Positions 56,434-64,000 of a stretch of 64,000 bases of DNA are shown here, in pieces. The stretch is taken from contig NZ_LPVY01000002.1 of assembly GCF_001613805.1 (NCBI RefSeq), forward strand, positions 124,001 through 188,000, read 5' to 3'. Within the stretch, counting starts at the first letter, position 1; each line of letters starts with the position of its first letter. The position numbers and the translations under genes were made by a program. Source of the stretch: Thalassospira lucentensis. Lineage in GTDB: Bacteria > Pseudomonadota > Alphaproteobacteria > Rhodospirillales > Thalassospiraceae. The notes under the pieces are model-generated. The model did no database searches. It was not told the DNA's origin and saw only the letters and a program-made list of their open reading frames with translations.

Positions 56434-57474
56434 ATGAAAGTACGTTTTGCCTTGCCTGCTGCGTTTGCAGTACTCGCCAGTCTGACCACTCAGGTTCAGG
56501 CCGGCCCCGTCATGGATCAGATCAGGGCGGATGACAGCCTTGTCTGTCTGGTCAATACCAACTCGCCGGGCTTTTCAGTTCCGGACAGCCAGGGTGTTTA
56601 TCAGGGTTTCAATACCGATTTCTGTCGCATGGCGGCGGCCGCGATTTTGGGCGATGCCAAGAAAGCCGATATTCGTGGCATCGGTTTTTCCGACAGCATG
56701 AAAACGATCGTCGCCGAAGGTGCCCACATGGCATCGCGCAGCATTACGCGCACCGGCACCCGCGATGCCAACCCGGGCATGCGGTTTGTCGCGACGACCT
56801 TCTATGACGGCCAGGGCTTTATGGTGCCCAAAAAGCTGGGCGTTACAAGCGCATCCGAGCTGAGCGGTGCGACGATCTGTGCCGAGGAAGGCTCCACCAC
56901 ACTTCTGAACATTGCCGACTGGTTTGGCGATCGCAATATCGAATACCGCGTTGAAAACATCGCCGATAAAACAGCACGCCTGCAGGCATTCTTCTCGGGG
57001 AAATGCGATGTTCTGGCCAGTGACCGCACGGCATTGAGTTCGGACCGCTTGCTTGCAGAAAATCCCGATGATTTCGCCATCCTGCCCGACGTGATTTCCA
57101 ATGAGCCACTGACCATTCTGACACGCCCCGACGCGACACTTGAAACCGCTGTTTACTGGGCTTTTCAGGTCATGCTGAATGCCGAAGAAATGGACATCAC
57201 GTCTGAGAATGTGGATGCGATCATGGCGGACCTTGCAAACCAGCCCCAGGGGGTTGTGCGCCTTCTTGCTGCGGATTCCGCAGTCGGCGAGATGGCCCAG
57301 CAGATCGGTCTTCCGGCTGACTGGAGCTATCAGGTGATCAAACAGGTTGGCAATTACGGCGAAGTATATGAACGCCACCTTGGCACCAAAACCACCTTTG
57401 GCATGGAACGGGCCGGAACGGTGAATGCGCTTAGCCGGGATGGTGGTCTGCTTTACCCCGATCCGATCCGCTAG
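56434..57474 (+). CDS. Amino-acid ABC transporter binding protein (AapJ-like)
   Basis: A 346-residue periplasmic protein (family 3) with a signal peptide (residues 1-23, ending QVQA). GFSVPDSQGVYQGFNTDFCR and GFSDSMKTIVAEG are blocks of the AapJ group, larger than HisJ-type proteins. ATG 56434 has better spacing from AGGGAG than ATG 56431. In this operon it follows the permeases, whereas in Rhizobium it comes first. Confidence 0.9.
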   Translation: MKVRFALPAAFAVLASLTTQVQAGPVMDQIRADDSLVCLVNTNSPGFSVPDSQGVYQGFNTDFCRMAAAAILGDAKKADIRGIGFSDSMKTIVAEGAHMASRSITRTGTRDANPGMRFVATTFYDGQGFMVPKKLGVTSASELSGATICAEEGSTTLLNIADWFGDRNIEYRVENIADKTARLQAFFSGKCDVLASDRTALSSDRLLAENPDDFAILPDVISNEPLTILTRPDATLETAVYWAFQVMLNAEEMDITSENVDAIMADLANQPQGVVRLLAADSAVGEMAQQIGLPADWSYQVIKQVGNYGEVYERHLGTKTTFGMERAGTVNALSRDGGLLYPDPIR

Positions 57475-57486
57475 ATGCCCCTGGGC

Positions 57487-57544
57487 GGGGCCGACCAATG
57501 AAGACAGCCTGCACGCACCTGTGGTCTGTGAGCAAGTCGGCCCC
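57487..57544 (+). promoter_or_regulatory. Structured spacer between binding protein and ATPase genes
   Basis: GGGGCCGAC (57487-57495) pairs perfectly with GTCGGCCCC (57536-57544) around a 40-base loop; a smaller CCCGG/CCGGG hairpin follows. Likely an mRNA-stabilising or partial termination element that lets the binding protein be made in excess. Confidence 0.45.
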
Positions 57545-57615
57545 ATTCTGCAGAAACTCGAAACCGCCCCGGGAATACCGGGTGGCAGGGCGACATCCGC
57601 CCCCGAAGAACAGGG

Positions 57616-58395
57616 ATGGAAACCGTGATCTTAGCAACAACAAGCCCGAACCCGAACCGCACCAGCATGATCCACATCCGGAACATGAACAAATGGTTCG
57701 GGGATTTTCAGGTACTTAAAGATATTTCACTCGACATTGCCGAAGGCGAACGACTGGTGATTTGCGGACCGTCAGGGTCGGGAAAATCAACCCTGATCCG
57801 CTGCATGAACGGGCTGGAGAGACATCATGCCGGCAAGATCGAAATTGCCGGAAACCCGATTTCGACCGATGGCAGGTCGCTTGCGAAAATTCGCAAATCG
57901 ACGGGCATGGTTTTCCAGCAATTCAATCTGTATCCGCACCTGACCATTCTGGAAAACTGCGTTCTGGCACCGATGTGGGTGCATAAAACGACCCGTAAGC
58001 AGGCCGAAGAAACAGCCTTTCGCTATCTTGAACGGGTCAATATCACGGCCCAGGCACACAAATACCCCCATCAGCTTTCGGGCGGGCAACAACAGCGCGC
58101 GGCAATTGCACGCACTTTATGCATCAGCCCGAAAATCATGCTGTTTGACGAACCGACATCCGCCCTTGATCCGGAAATGATCAAGGAAGTCCTTGATGTC
58201 ATGGTCGACCTTGCGCGCGAAAATATTACGATGATTTGCGTCACCCATGAAATGGGTTTCGCACGCCGGGTCGCCGACCGGATGGTGTTCATGGACCAGG
58301 GCGAGATTGTTGAAACCGCCACACCCGATGCGTTCTTTGATGCGCCACAGTCCGAACGCAGCAAGGCCTTTCTGGCCAAGGTATTCAGTCACTAG
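57616..58395 (+). CDS. Amino-acid ABC transporter ATPase (AapP-like)
   Basis: A 259-residue ATPase of the polar amino-acid class. Walker A GPSGSGKST, signature LSGGQQQR, Walker B IMLFDEPTSALDPE, and the switch His in VTHEMGFARRVADR. ATG 57667 is an alternative start that fits homologues well; neither has a strong ribosome-binding site. The LMW phosphatase gene follows 13 bases later. Confidence 0.92.
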   Translation: METVILATTSPNPNRTSMIHIRNMNKWFGDFQVLKDISLDIAEGERLVICGPSGSGKSTLIRCMNGLERHHAGKIEIAGNPISTDGRSLAKIRKSTGMVFQQFNLYPHLTILENCVLAPMWVHKTTRKQAEETAFRYLERVNITAQAHKYPHQLSGGQQQRAAIARTLCISPKIMLFDEPTSALDPEMIKEVLDVMVDLARENITMICVTHEMGFARRVADRMVFMDQGEIVETATPDAFFDAPQSERSKAFLAKVFSH

Positions 58396-58408
58396 AAAGT
58401 CTCTTTAT

Positions 58409-58885
58409 ATGAAGACAATCTTATTCGTCTGCACCGGTAACACATGCCGGTCCCCGATGGCGGCCGCCATTACACGCCAGTATGCCCTGCAGCATAAATT
58501 GCCAATTACCCTTCGTTCTGCCGGCCTTCACGCCCGTGAAGGCGATACCATCACCCCTGAAGCAGAATTTGCGTTGCGCCAGATCGGCATCACCGAAAAT
58601 CACACGAGCCGGGGTCTTTCACGCGAAATCCTTGAAAGCAGCCATGTGATTTTTGTCATGGAAGCCTGGCAGGCAGAAGCAATAGAAGCCAGCATGGAAA
58701 GCTATGCATTTCCATGCCCGCCCCCGGTTCGAATGCTTGATCATGGGGCAGATATTGTTGATCCGCTGGGTCGCGGGCAGGCCGTATATGACGAACTGGT
58801 TTGTCGCTTCCGTGAACTGATCCCTGCCCGGCTATCCGAACTTGAAATCAGCGCCACTGCCGAAAGCCGCGGCCGCAACCCCTAA
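58409..58885 (+). CDS. Low-molecular-weight protein-tyrosine phosphatase
   Basis: A 158-residue phosphatase with the loop CTGNTCRSP (Cys8, Arg14) at the N-terminus and the general acid in DIVDPLG. The family includes Wzb/Etp/YwlE and arsenate reductases. It begins 13 bases after the ABC ATPase, so it is probably co-transcribed with amino-acid uptake genes. Whether it acts on phosphotyrosine, phosphoarginine or arsenate is not decided by sequence. No tyrosine kinase gene is nearby. Confidence 0.92.
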   Translation: MKTILFVCTGNTCRSPMAAAITRQYALQHKLPITLRSAGLHAREGDTITPEAEFALRQIGITENHTSRGLSREILESSHVIFVMEAWQAEAIEASMESYAFPCPPPVRMLDHGADIVDPLGRGQAVYDELVCRFRELIPARLSELEISATAESRGRNP

Positions 58886-58908
58886 CATCCCCCCAAAAGA
58901 GATTGCAC

Positions 58909-59985
58909 TCAGTCTTCCCGAGCAAGCCAATCAAGCATCGGCACCCATGTGGATTTTTCCGCGCGCGATCCGACCATCATGCCGATATGACCGGCCGATG
59001 GGTGCAATTCGGTTCGCATATCTTCGGGCAGGGACGCAAAAAGGGCCTGCGCGCTTTCGGGCGGGACGATCCGGTCATTTTCCGGGATGACGGCAAGTGT
59101 CGGGCAGCTGATATCTGCCGGGTTAATATCAATGCCGTCGATCTGCCATTCACCCTTGGCCGGTTTGTTTTCGACATACCAGCCAATCAGGCAATCAATC
59201 GCCACCCGGCGGGTCAGTGGCACACCATCATTAAGCCAGTCTTCAAGGGCGACAAAATCATCGGCCTTGGCCGAATTGGCCGGGATGGAGGCAAAGCGGC
59301 GGAACTTTTCCCCGATCATGAACGGGTCAAGGCTTGCAAACAGGCTTTGCAGCACATCGACCGGCAGGCTGTCATGGATCGACAGCATATGAGGCAAGGA
59401 CGGCGCAAAGGCCGCAGCAATACGCCCCTGTGTCGGGCCAGCCGCCATGAAATCCCAAGGTGTCGCCAACAGCACCAGACGCGATACCTGCGCGGGATCC
59501 AGCAGGGTCGCGGCCAGCGCCAGCACGCCCCCCATGCAATAGCCGATCATCGGCACCGGCCCGCCATTCATATCGGCGATATCCTGAAGGGCGGTGACCA
59601 GACGACCGGCAATATAATCATCAAGGCCGTAATGGGTTTCTTCTTCGCCGGGATAGCCCCAATCGACCAGAAGCGGCCGGTATCCGGCCTTGGCCAGAAA
59701 ACGGGCGAAGCTGCGTTTTTTGTTCAGATCAAGGATATAGCCGCGGTTCACCAGCGACGGCACCAGCACGACAATGCCAAGCGGGCTTTTGGGCTTGGCA
59801 TCTTCGACCGCACCGTAATCAAGAATGCGGGTTGCACCATCTTCCCAGATCACCGGCGCATCATCGGCACCGCGTTTATAGCCATGTTTCTGGTAGGCGC
59901 GCACACCGTCATGAAAGGCCGACTGGCTGGCAAAGGCGACACGATCAAGTGCCTGCGCGATATCGTCAGGATGATGGTTTTCCAT
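58909..59985 (-). CDS. Class III-like polyhydroxyalkanoate synthase subunit PhaC
   Basis: A 358-residue alpha/beta-hydrolase-fold enzyme that polymerises (R)-3-hydroxyacyl-CoA. The lipase-like box is GYCMGG with Cys150; Asp304 (PENDRIVPP) and His333 (AGHIGMMVG) complete the triad, matching Cys149/Asp302/His331 of the Allochromatium class III enzyme. LVNRGYILDLNKKRS and LLVDWGYPGEE are strong class III blocks. Start ATG 59985 gives the class III length; a frame 201 bases longer is Arg/Pro-rich and overlaps the partner gene. Class I enzymes, usual in alphaproteobacteria, are much longer (about 560-600). Confidence 0.85.
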   Translation of the reverse strand: MENHHPDDIAQALDRVAFASQSAFHDGVRAYQKHGYKRGADDAPVIWEDGATRILDYGAVEDAKPKSPLGIVVLVPSLVNRGYILDLNKKRSFARFLAKAGYRPLLVDWGYPGEEETHYGLDDYIAGRLVTALQDIADMNGGPVPMIGYCMGGVLALAATLLDPAQVSRLVLLATPWDFMAAGPTQGRIAAAFAPSLPHMLSIHDSLPVDVLQSLFASLDPFMIGEKFRRFASIPANSAKADDFVALEDWLNDGVPLTRRVAIDCLIGWYVENKPAKGEWQIDGIDINPADISCPTLAVIPENDRIVPPESAQALFASLPEDMRTELHPSAGHIGMMVGSRAEKSTWVPMLDWLARED

Positions 59986-60793
59986 CTCGCTCAGGAGCTT
60001 CTTCGCCTGCTCCTGCAGTTCCGGCCTCCAAGGCAGAAATTGTTTCCTGAAGATCGGCAATGCGGCGCGCGAGCTGAGCCAGCTCGTCATCTCGACCGCC
60101 AGATGCATCGCCAGCGGCCTTGGCCCCGCGCGACGATTGCTTGCCCTTTTCGGCGGGTTTGTCTGCTGTCGGTTTTGCGCGCTCATTTTTTCCCTGCCCC
60201 GTTTTCTTGCTTTGGCCTGTCTTGTCTATCCTGCCTGCGGCGGCCTTGGCCGTATCGGCATCTTTGGCGGCTGCGTCCGGATGGGACGTTTCATCGGCGC
60301 TGGTTACGCCCGTCATTCCGGCCATCGTCGCCATATTTGGCGGGAAAGGCCCACCGGGTGGAAAACCGGGTATTGCCATTTTTGACATCTGATTGAACAT
60401 GGCGGCCATCGGATTGACCGCCGGGTCCATCGGCGTGCCCTTCATCATTTCCGGGATCGTTTCGGGCATCAAACCCGCTGCCATACCCGGAAAACCGCTC
60501 GGAACAGTACCGGGAAAGGCTCCTGGTTTCTGCCCCGTTGCCAGTTGCCCGATCAGCTTGCCCCATGCCTCGAACCCCTCGCCAATCCGCGAAGTATCTG
60601 CCCCAAGGGAGGCGTAAAGCCGCCCGATGGCGCTTGCCGCGTCGGCACCATCGGCCGTTGCGGCAACCTGTTCGCGCCAAAGGTCCATGAACTGCTGGGC
60701 CAGATGATCAAGATGATCGTCAAGTTCATCCTCGAGGTTGTCATTAGGCAGATCGTCGGGATCCTGATCCTTTTTCGCCCCTGTGTCGGACAA
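59966..60793 (-). CDS. PhaE-like partner of the PHA synthase
   Basis: A 275-residue acidic, low-complexity protein. N-terminal helix HLAQQFMDLWREQVAAT, a Gly/Pro/Met-rich middle, a Lys/Ala-rich linker, and a C-terminal coiled coil DDELAQLARRIADLQETISA. The W-bearing N-terminal helix and terminal coiled coil suit PhaE, the regulatory subunit of class III PHA synthases, but sequence similarity is weak. It overlaps phaC by 20 bases, implying coupling. Confidence 0.6.
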   Translation of the reverse strand: MSDTGAKKDQDPDDLPNDNLEDELDDHLDHLAQQFMDLWREQVAATADGADAASAIGRLYASLGADTSRIGEGFEAWGKLIGQLATGQKPGAFPGTVPSGFPGMAAGLMPETIPEMMKGTPMDPAVNPMAAMFNQMSKMAIPGFPPGGPFPPNMATMAGMTGVTSADETSHPDAAAKDADTAKAAAGRIDKTGQSKKTGQGKNERAKPTADKPAEKGKQSSRGAKAAGDASGGRDDELAQLARRIADLQETISALEAGTAGAGEEAPERDGKPSS

Positions 60794-60993
60794 TGTTGCT
60801 TCCCCCGGTTCTGATACGGATCACGCAGATGACATGCGCCTTGCGGCTGGTAAATACTATAGGGGGTTCGGGCCTGCGCGAAAACGAAATCCATTGCTGC
60901 GTGGCAGCAACCGGGACCAGAGGTTGTTTTTCGCAGCGCACATCGCGTTGAACACTGGACACATTGGAAATTACACGGCACTCTTATGCACGC

Positions 60994-61053
60994 TTGAGCA
61001 GGCGCAAAATTCAAAATGCTGCGCAACATTCAAATTTGTGCAAACGCAAACAA
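60994..61053. promoter_or_regulatory. Candidate PhaR operators between phaE-like gene and phaR
   Basis: Three dyads: TTGAGC-N4-GCAAAA (60994-61009), AATGCTGCGCAACATT (61015-61030, near-perfect palindrome) and TTGTGC-N4-GCAAAC (61036-61051). They resemble the two dyads before the phasin gene. The rest of this 323-base divergent gap holds no gene I can support. Confidence 0.5.
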
Positions 61054-61116
61054 GGTATTTCATACCGCACTGCCCAAGCCAAACGTCCGGGAAACAGGGA
61101 AGCAGGGAATAACGTC

Positions 61117-61731
61117 ATGACCACGAAAAAATCAGATGATCAGGATCGCGTCGTTATCAAGAAATACGCGAACCGCCGCCTCTATAACACTGCGACCAGT
61201 TCGTATGTGACGCTTGACCACCTGTCGCAGATGGTCAAGGACAATACCGATTTCGTCGTTTATGACGCCAAGACCGGCGAGGATATCACCCGTCCGGTCC
61301 TGACACAGATTATTGTCGAGGAAGAGAACAAGGGGCAGAACCTGCTGCCGATCAGCTTCCTGCGCCAATTGATCGGGTTCTATGGCGACAGCCTTCAGGG
61401 TCTGGTACCGAGCTATCTGGAACAGGCGATGCGTTCGTTTGCGCATAATCAGGAACAGATGCGCGAATATATGCAGGGCACGATGCAGGGCATTTTCCCG
61501 TTCGGCCAGTTCGAAGAAATGAACAAGCAGAACATGGCACTGTTTGAACAAACCATGAAGATGTTTTCCCCCTTCCTTCAGGAAGAGGCCGACAAGGCCA
61601 ACGGGAAAGCCGATGCAGCCCAGACCGGCAAACCGGCAAAAAATGACGCATCCCTTGATGACCTGAAAAGCCAGCTTGAAGCGATGCAGGCGCAGCTCAA
61701 CAGTCTGGTCAACAACAAAGCCAGCAAGTAA
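61117..61731 (+). CDS. phaR: Polyhydroxyalkanoate synthesis regulator PhaR
   Basis: A 204-residue repressor. The N-terminal PhaR domain begins VVIKKYANRRLYNT and contains SYVTLDHLSQMVKD; PVLTQIIVEEEN links to a middle granule-binding region and a Lys/Ala-rich tail. PhaR senses PHA granules by binding them, leaving its operators to allow phasin synthesis. ATG 61117 follows AGGGA; the longer frame upstream is in the operator region. It is divergent from the phaEC-like genes. Confidence 0.95.
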   Translation: MTTKKSDDQDRVVIKKYANRRLYNTATSSYVTLDHLSQMVKDNTDFVVYDAKTGEDITRPVLTQIIVEEENKGQNLLPISFLRQLIGFYGDSLQGLVPSYLEQAMRSFAHNQEQMREYMQGTMQGIFPFGQFEEMNKQNMALFEQTMKMFSPFLQEEADKANGKADAAQTGKPAKNDASLDDLKSQLEAMQAQLNSLVNNKASK

Positions 61732-61768
61732 ACGGCACCAAACCCGTTCATTTCAAAGCATCACGCAG

Positions 61769-61797
61769 AAAGCTCCGGATTTTCCGGAGCTTTTTTG
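61769..61797 (+). terminator. Intrinsic terminator of phaR
   Basis: AAAGCTCCGGA (61769-61779) pairs perfectly with TCCGGAGCTTT (61783-61793), followed by T-run. Confidence 0.95.
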
Positions 61798-61973
61798 TTT
61801 TTGCCCGCATGTGTCGCGGCATCATTCCTGCATAAACTTTTCATTAACGTTTTTCACCGCCCGGCACCTGTCGCAAGGCGGCAATTTTTGCCGGGTTTAC
61901 GCCCCCTTGAATGGAGTCCCTTGCATAAGACCAGTTAAATACCCCGGTTAAACGCATAAAACCGCAAAATGAC

Positions 61974-62330
61974 ATGACAGCGATCACACCGATCCCCTTG
62001 CACCCGGCCCGCAGGCCCGACGCTGCAAGTAGTGGAACAGACGGCCCTGCCGGGATCGGGATGGATATCACTGCACTGGTTTCGCCTGTACGGGAAATCG
62101 CGCAGAACGGTGGCGCATGGCTTGAACCCCATGATCCTGGGGGCAGTGCAGCATTTTGGGCGCAGCTTTTGGGGCAGATCCTACCTCAGGAAAACCTTTT
62201 GCAACCTGCGGTCATTCAGGAATTGCATGCCAGCTATGCACGTCATTCCACACCTTACGGCTCAGAAAGCCATGTCTTTTTTTCGCCTAACGCACTAGAC
62301 AACGACAGGCGAATTGACCTATATAGCTAG
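61974..62330 (+). CDS. Hypothetical protein
   Basis: A 118-residue frame with no recognised domain. Codon usage looks partly normal for the window, and the middle (GGSAAFWAQLLGQILPQENL) could be helical. No ribosome-binding site is obvious before the ATG. It may be real, or a chance open frame in a 770-base gap between phaR and the XRE gene. Confidence 0.4.
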   Translation: MTAITPIPLHPARRPDAASSGTDGPAGIGMDITALVSPVREIAQNGGAWLEPHDPGGSAAFWAQLLGQILPQENLLQPAVIQELHASYARHSTPYGSESHVFFSPNALDNDRRIDLYS

Positions 62331-62500
62331 CTTCTGGCGGATCGCTGAGACTCCTATCTGACCAAAGTTCAGATATTTCTTGCAAGCAGAAGGCCTTCAA
62401 ACCGGGTCAACCTGATTGTGATTAATAGGCGAAATTAACAAGCCTGACAGCGTCCCGAGTGGGAATAAATAACTGGCGGTTGATAACGGAAAAATATGCA

Positions 62501-62896
62501 ATGACTGAGATTGTATCAAACGAAGAACCGAAACGCGCTAATCGCGCAACAGATACGGACCGTTATGTCGGTCAGCGTATTCGCGAACGTCGCATCATGC
62601 TGGGTCTGTCCCAGCAGCAGATGGCCGACCTGATCGGTGTTACCTACCAGCAGGCTCACAAATACGAGCGCGGCATCAACCGCATTTCTGCCGGTCGTCT
62701 TTACGAAATCTCCCAGGTCCTGGGCGTTCCTGTCAGCTACTTCTATGAAGGTCTCGACGGCAACCAGGAAACCGAACTTAATGCGCGTCAGCGCATGTGC
62801 CTTGAACTGGCGCGCAACTTTGCGAGCATCAAGCACGAAAAACACCAGGAAGCGCTGAGCCAGATGGCACGCGCACTGGCCGATCAGGCTGCCTAA
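62501..62896 (+). CDS. XRE family transcriptional regulator
   Basis: A 131-residue regulator with a Cro/CI helix-turn-helix at about 22-80 (RIRERRIMLGLSQQQMADLI, then VTYQQAHKYERGINRISAGR). This motif is highly conserved in an alphaproteobacterial group that includes PraR. The short C-terminal helix ends MARALADQAA. ATG 62501 fits the family; earlier starts add residues of no homology. It stands alone with its own terminator. Confidence 0.92.
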   Translation: MTEIVSNEEPKRANRATDTDRYVGQRIRERRIMLGLSQQQMADLIGVTYQQAHKYERGINRISAGRLYEISQVLGVPVSYFYEGLDGNQETELNARQRMCLELARNFASIKHEKHQEALSQMARALADQAA

Positions 62897-62934
62897 GCCT
62901 GATCACTGCGATCTTCAGCATTGCTGCAAAAATC

Positions 62935-62962
62935 AGGCTGCCTTCCATGGCAGCCTTTTTTT
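62935..62962 (+). terminator. Intrinsic terminator of the XRE gene
   Basis: AGGCTGCC (62935-62942) pairs with GGCAGCCT (62949-62956), followed by seven T. A second inverted repeat (GATCAGGC/GCCTGATC) spans the gene's end. Confidence 0.93.
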
Positions 62963-63027
62963 GTGGCTGATCACAGGCACGATTTTTGTGATAGCGTCAC
63001 GGCAAGACCAAGACAGGAGCAAACCGC

Positions 63028-63666
63028 ATGACAGGCGATATCACGCAATCCGGCCTGATCGATCTGATCGACGAGCAACGCAGCAAACTTGGCTATCTGT
63101 CGATATCGGCCCTTATGGCGCTGACAAAGACCGGCAATGTCATCCTTGATCCGTTTTCAACCCTGATCAGCATCCATGCCGATATCGGGCGCGACAATAT
63201 TTTCCATCCTGCCGTCCGGCTTGATGCCACCTCCCCGGCGATCCTTGAGATTGGCAGCCGAAATACGTTTTACGCCAACACGATGATTGATGCCCAGACA
63301 GGGCCGATCACGATCGGCAATGACAATCTGTTTGGCGAAGGTTGCGTTCATGTTGCCACAAACCAGCCCGGTGCGGCGATCATCATCGGATCAGACGGCC
63401 GTTATCGCGGATCAATCCAGATTTCAGGCTTATCCGTTCTGGGTGATGGCAGCCAGATCCTTGGCAATATTATTGTCCGCGATGTGCAGCTTGGTGCAGG
63501 CGGATCATTTCGCCACCCGATTGCCGATGAACGTGGTGCGGTTTTAAAGGGGGTTGGACTGGGAAGCGAGATTATCCTTCAGACGGGTCAGGTAATTGCC
63601 GGAAACGGCACCCTCGCCCCGGAAAACGTCCGGATGCAGTCCTTCTATCATCCGGATGCAAAATAG
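63028..63666 (+). CDS. Left-handed beta-helix (hexapeptide-repeat-like) protein
   Basis: A 212-residue protein with irregular I-G-x-x-N type repeats: NVILDPFSTLISIHADIG, LEIGSRNTFYANTMI, ITIGNDNLFGEGCVHVA and IIIGSDGRYRGSI. This suggests a left-handed parallel beta-helix, as in dynactin p25/p27 and gamma carbonic anhydrase. There is no acyltransferase catalytic His visible. Function unknown. It follows the XRE gene by 131 bases, with AGGAGC before the start. Confidence 0.8.
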   Translation: MTGDITQSGLIDLIDEQRSKLGYLSISALMALTKTGNVILDPFSTLISIHADIGRDNIFHPAVRLDATSPAILEIGSRNTFYANTMIDAQTGPITIGNDNLFGEGCVHVATNQPGAAIIIGSDGRYRGSIQISGLSVLGDGSQILGNIIVRDVQLGAGGSFRHPIADERGAVLKGVGLGSEIILQTGQVIAGNGTLAPENVRMQSFYHPDAK

Positions 63667-63712
63667 GGGCAGCCGATGGCTACCCCTTTGTCGCAAATCC
63701 TGTAACCGAACT

Positions 63713-64000
63713 CTATTGATCGGCGATCACAAGATCGTCGGAATGAATAACCGCGTTGCCACGGCTATATCCCAAGGCGGTTTCGATTTCCTGCGAGGAA
63801 TGCCCCTTGATCAACCGGGTTTCCTCGGCCGAATAGGATGTAATGCCACGCGCGATTTCATTGCCCTCGGCATCAAGGATGCGCACCGCATCCCCGTGCT
63901 TGAAGCTGCCATCAACACCGGCAATCCCCGCCGCCAGCAGGTTTTTGCCAGCACGCAATGCCTTTGCCGCACCGCCATCAACAATGATGGCCCCGCGTGC
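63713..64000 (-). CDS. proB: Glutamate 5-kinase, C-terminal PUA part (5' end outside window)
   Basis: The last 95 codons of a gene entering from the right edge. IIVDGGAAKALRAGKNLLAAG and GDAVRILDAEGNEIARGITSY are the junction and PUA domain typical of ProB, and LGYSRGNAVIHSDDLVI closes it. ProB phosphorylates glutamate in the first step of proline synthesis. In this fragment an internal ATG could be mistaken for a start, but the frame and homology continue through to the edge. Confidence 0.94.
   Translation of the reverse strand, partial: ARGAIIVDGGAAKALRAGKNLLAAGIAGVDGSFKHGDAVRILDAEGNEIARGITSYSAEETRLIKGHSSQEIETALGYSRGNAVIHSDDLVIADQ

Noticed and set aside
59986-60186. Long N-terminal extension of the PHA synthase
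   Set aside because: It overlaps the coiled-coil end of the PhaE-like gene, is Arg/Pro-rich, and removing it gives the class III length.
58903-60396. 497-residue plus-strand frame over phaC and the PhaE-like gene
   Set aside because: It runs antisense to a protein with an intact catalytic triad and has a His/Arg/Gln-rich composition typical of shadows.
1-64000. tRNA, rRNA, CRISPR, insertion sequences, prophage or integron
   Set aside because: I looked for clover-leaf patterns, direct-repeat arrays, transposase or integrase motifs and found none.

Overview
The window looks like a stretch of core chromosome from a marine or aquatic alphaproteobacterium of the Rhodospirillales type; Thalassospira is my best guess, from recall of gene content and moderate GC rather than from any search. 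I see no rRNA, tRNA, CRISPR array, insertion sequence, prophage or integrase. Almost every gene has a recognisable family, and intergenic gaps are short and often carry clean stem-loop terminators.

Layout. 1-3.4 kb: a truncated 2-Cys peroxiredoxin divergent from oxyR, then a rhomboid protease and a zinc alcohol dehydrogenase. 3.4-8.8 kb: periplasmic nitrate reductase operon napEFDABC with a structured leader, followed by a DUF2478-type gene. 8.8-18.7 kb (mostly minus): glutamine amidotransferase, ychF, pth, rplY, prs, a lipoprotein, a possible 22-residue membrane peptide, pgeF, midA, lgt and hldD. 18.9-22.5 kb: ubiK, a YbjN protein, proC, a TetR regulator and a phasin. 22.6-25.5 kb: CsaA-like protein, a soluble PAS-PAS chemoreceptor and ferredoxin-NADP reductase. 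25.7-31.3 kb: a GntR regulator and an iodotyrosine-deiodinase-like flavoprotein sharing an identical operator, an EnvZ/OmpR-type two-component pair, and marR divergent from ilvE. 31.3-40.7 kb: GST, hemF, trmL, the cytochrome bc1 operon petABC with an FNR/FixK box, a family-3 binding protein, a methyltransferase, gloB and a GDP-mannose enzyme. 40.8-46 kb: a ROK regulator divergent from the frcBCAK fructose-type ABC transporter and kinase operon. 46-53 kb: methyltransferase, LysR/isochorismatase pair, phaB, phaA, an Lrp regulator, a gate-domain membrane protein and a small phosphatase. 53-58.9 kb: GntR regulator, a four-gene general amino-acid ABC transporter and a low-molecular-weight tyrosine phosphatase. 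58.9-64 kb: a class III-like PHA synthase with an overlapping PhaE-like partner, phaR, a hypothetical gene, an XRE regulator, a beta-helix protein and the 3' end of proB.

How it fits together. Polyhydroxybutyrate metabolism is complete but scattered: phaA and phaB make the monomer, phaC with its PhaE-like partner polymerises it, a phasin coats the granule, and PhaR may link them because related TTGTGC/GCA dyads lie before phaR/phaEC and before the phasin. Respiration is represented by nap (nitrate) and petABC (bc1 complex). Several transcription factors sit beside good inverted repeats that I read as their operators (GntR, MarR, ROK, LysR), so the local regulatory wiring can be read with unusual clarity. 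The observations I would follow first are the GntR/dehalogenase pair, the nap leader with two mutually exclusive hairpins, the PHA regulon dyads and the alphaproteobacterial class III-like PHA synthase. Start sites were chosen by ribosome-binding site and family length where the longest reading frame looked too long.
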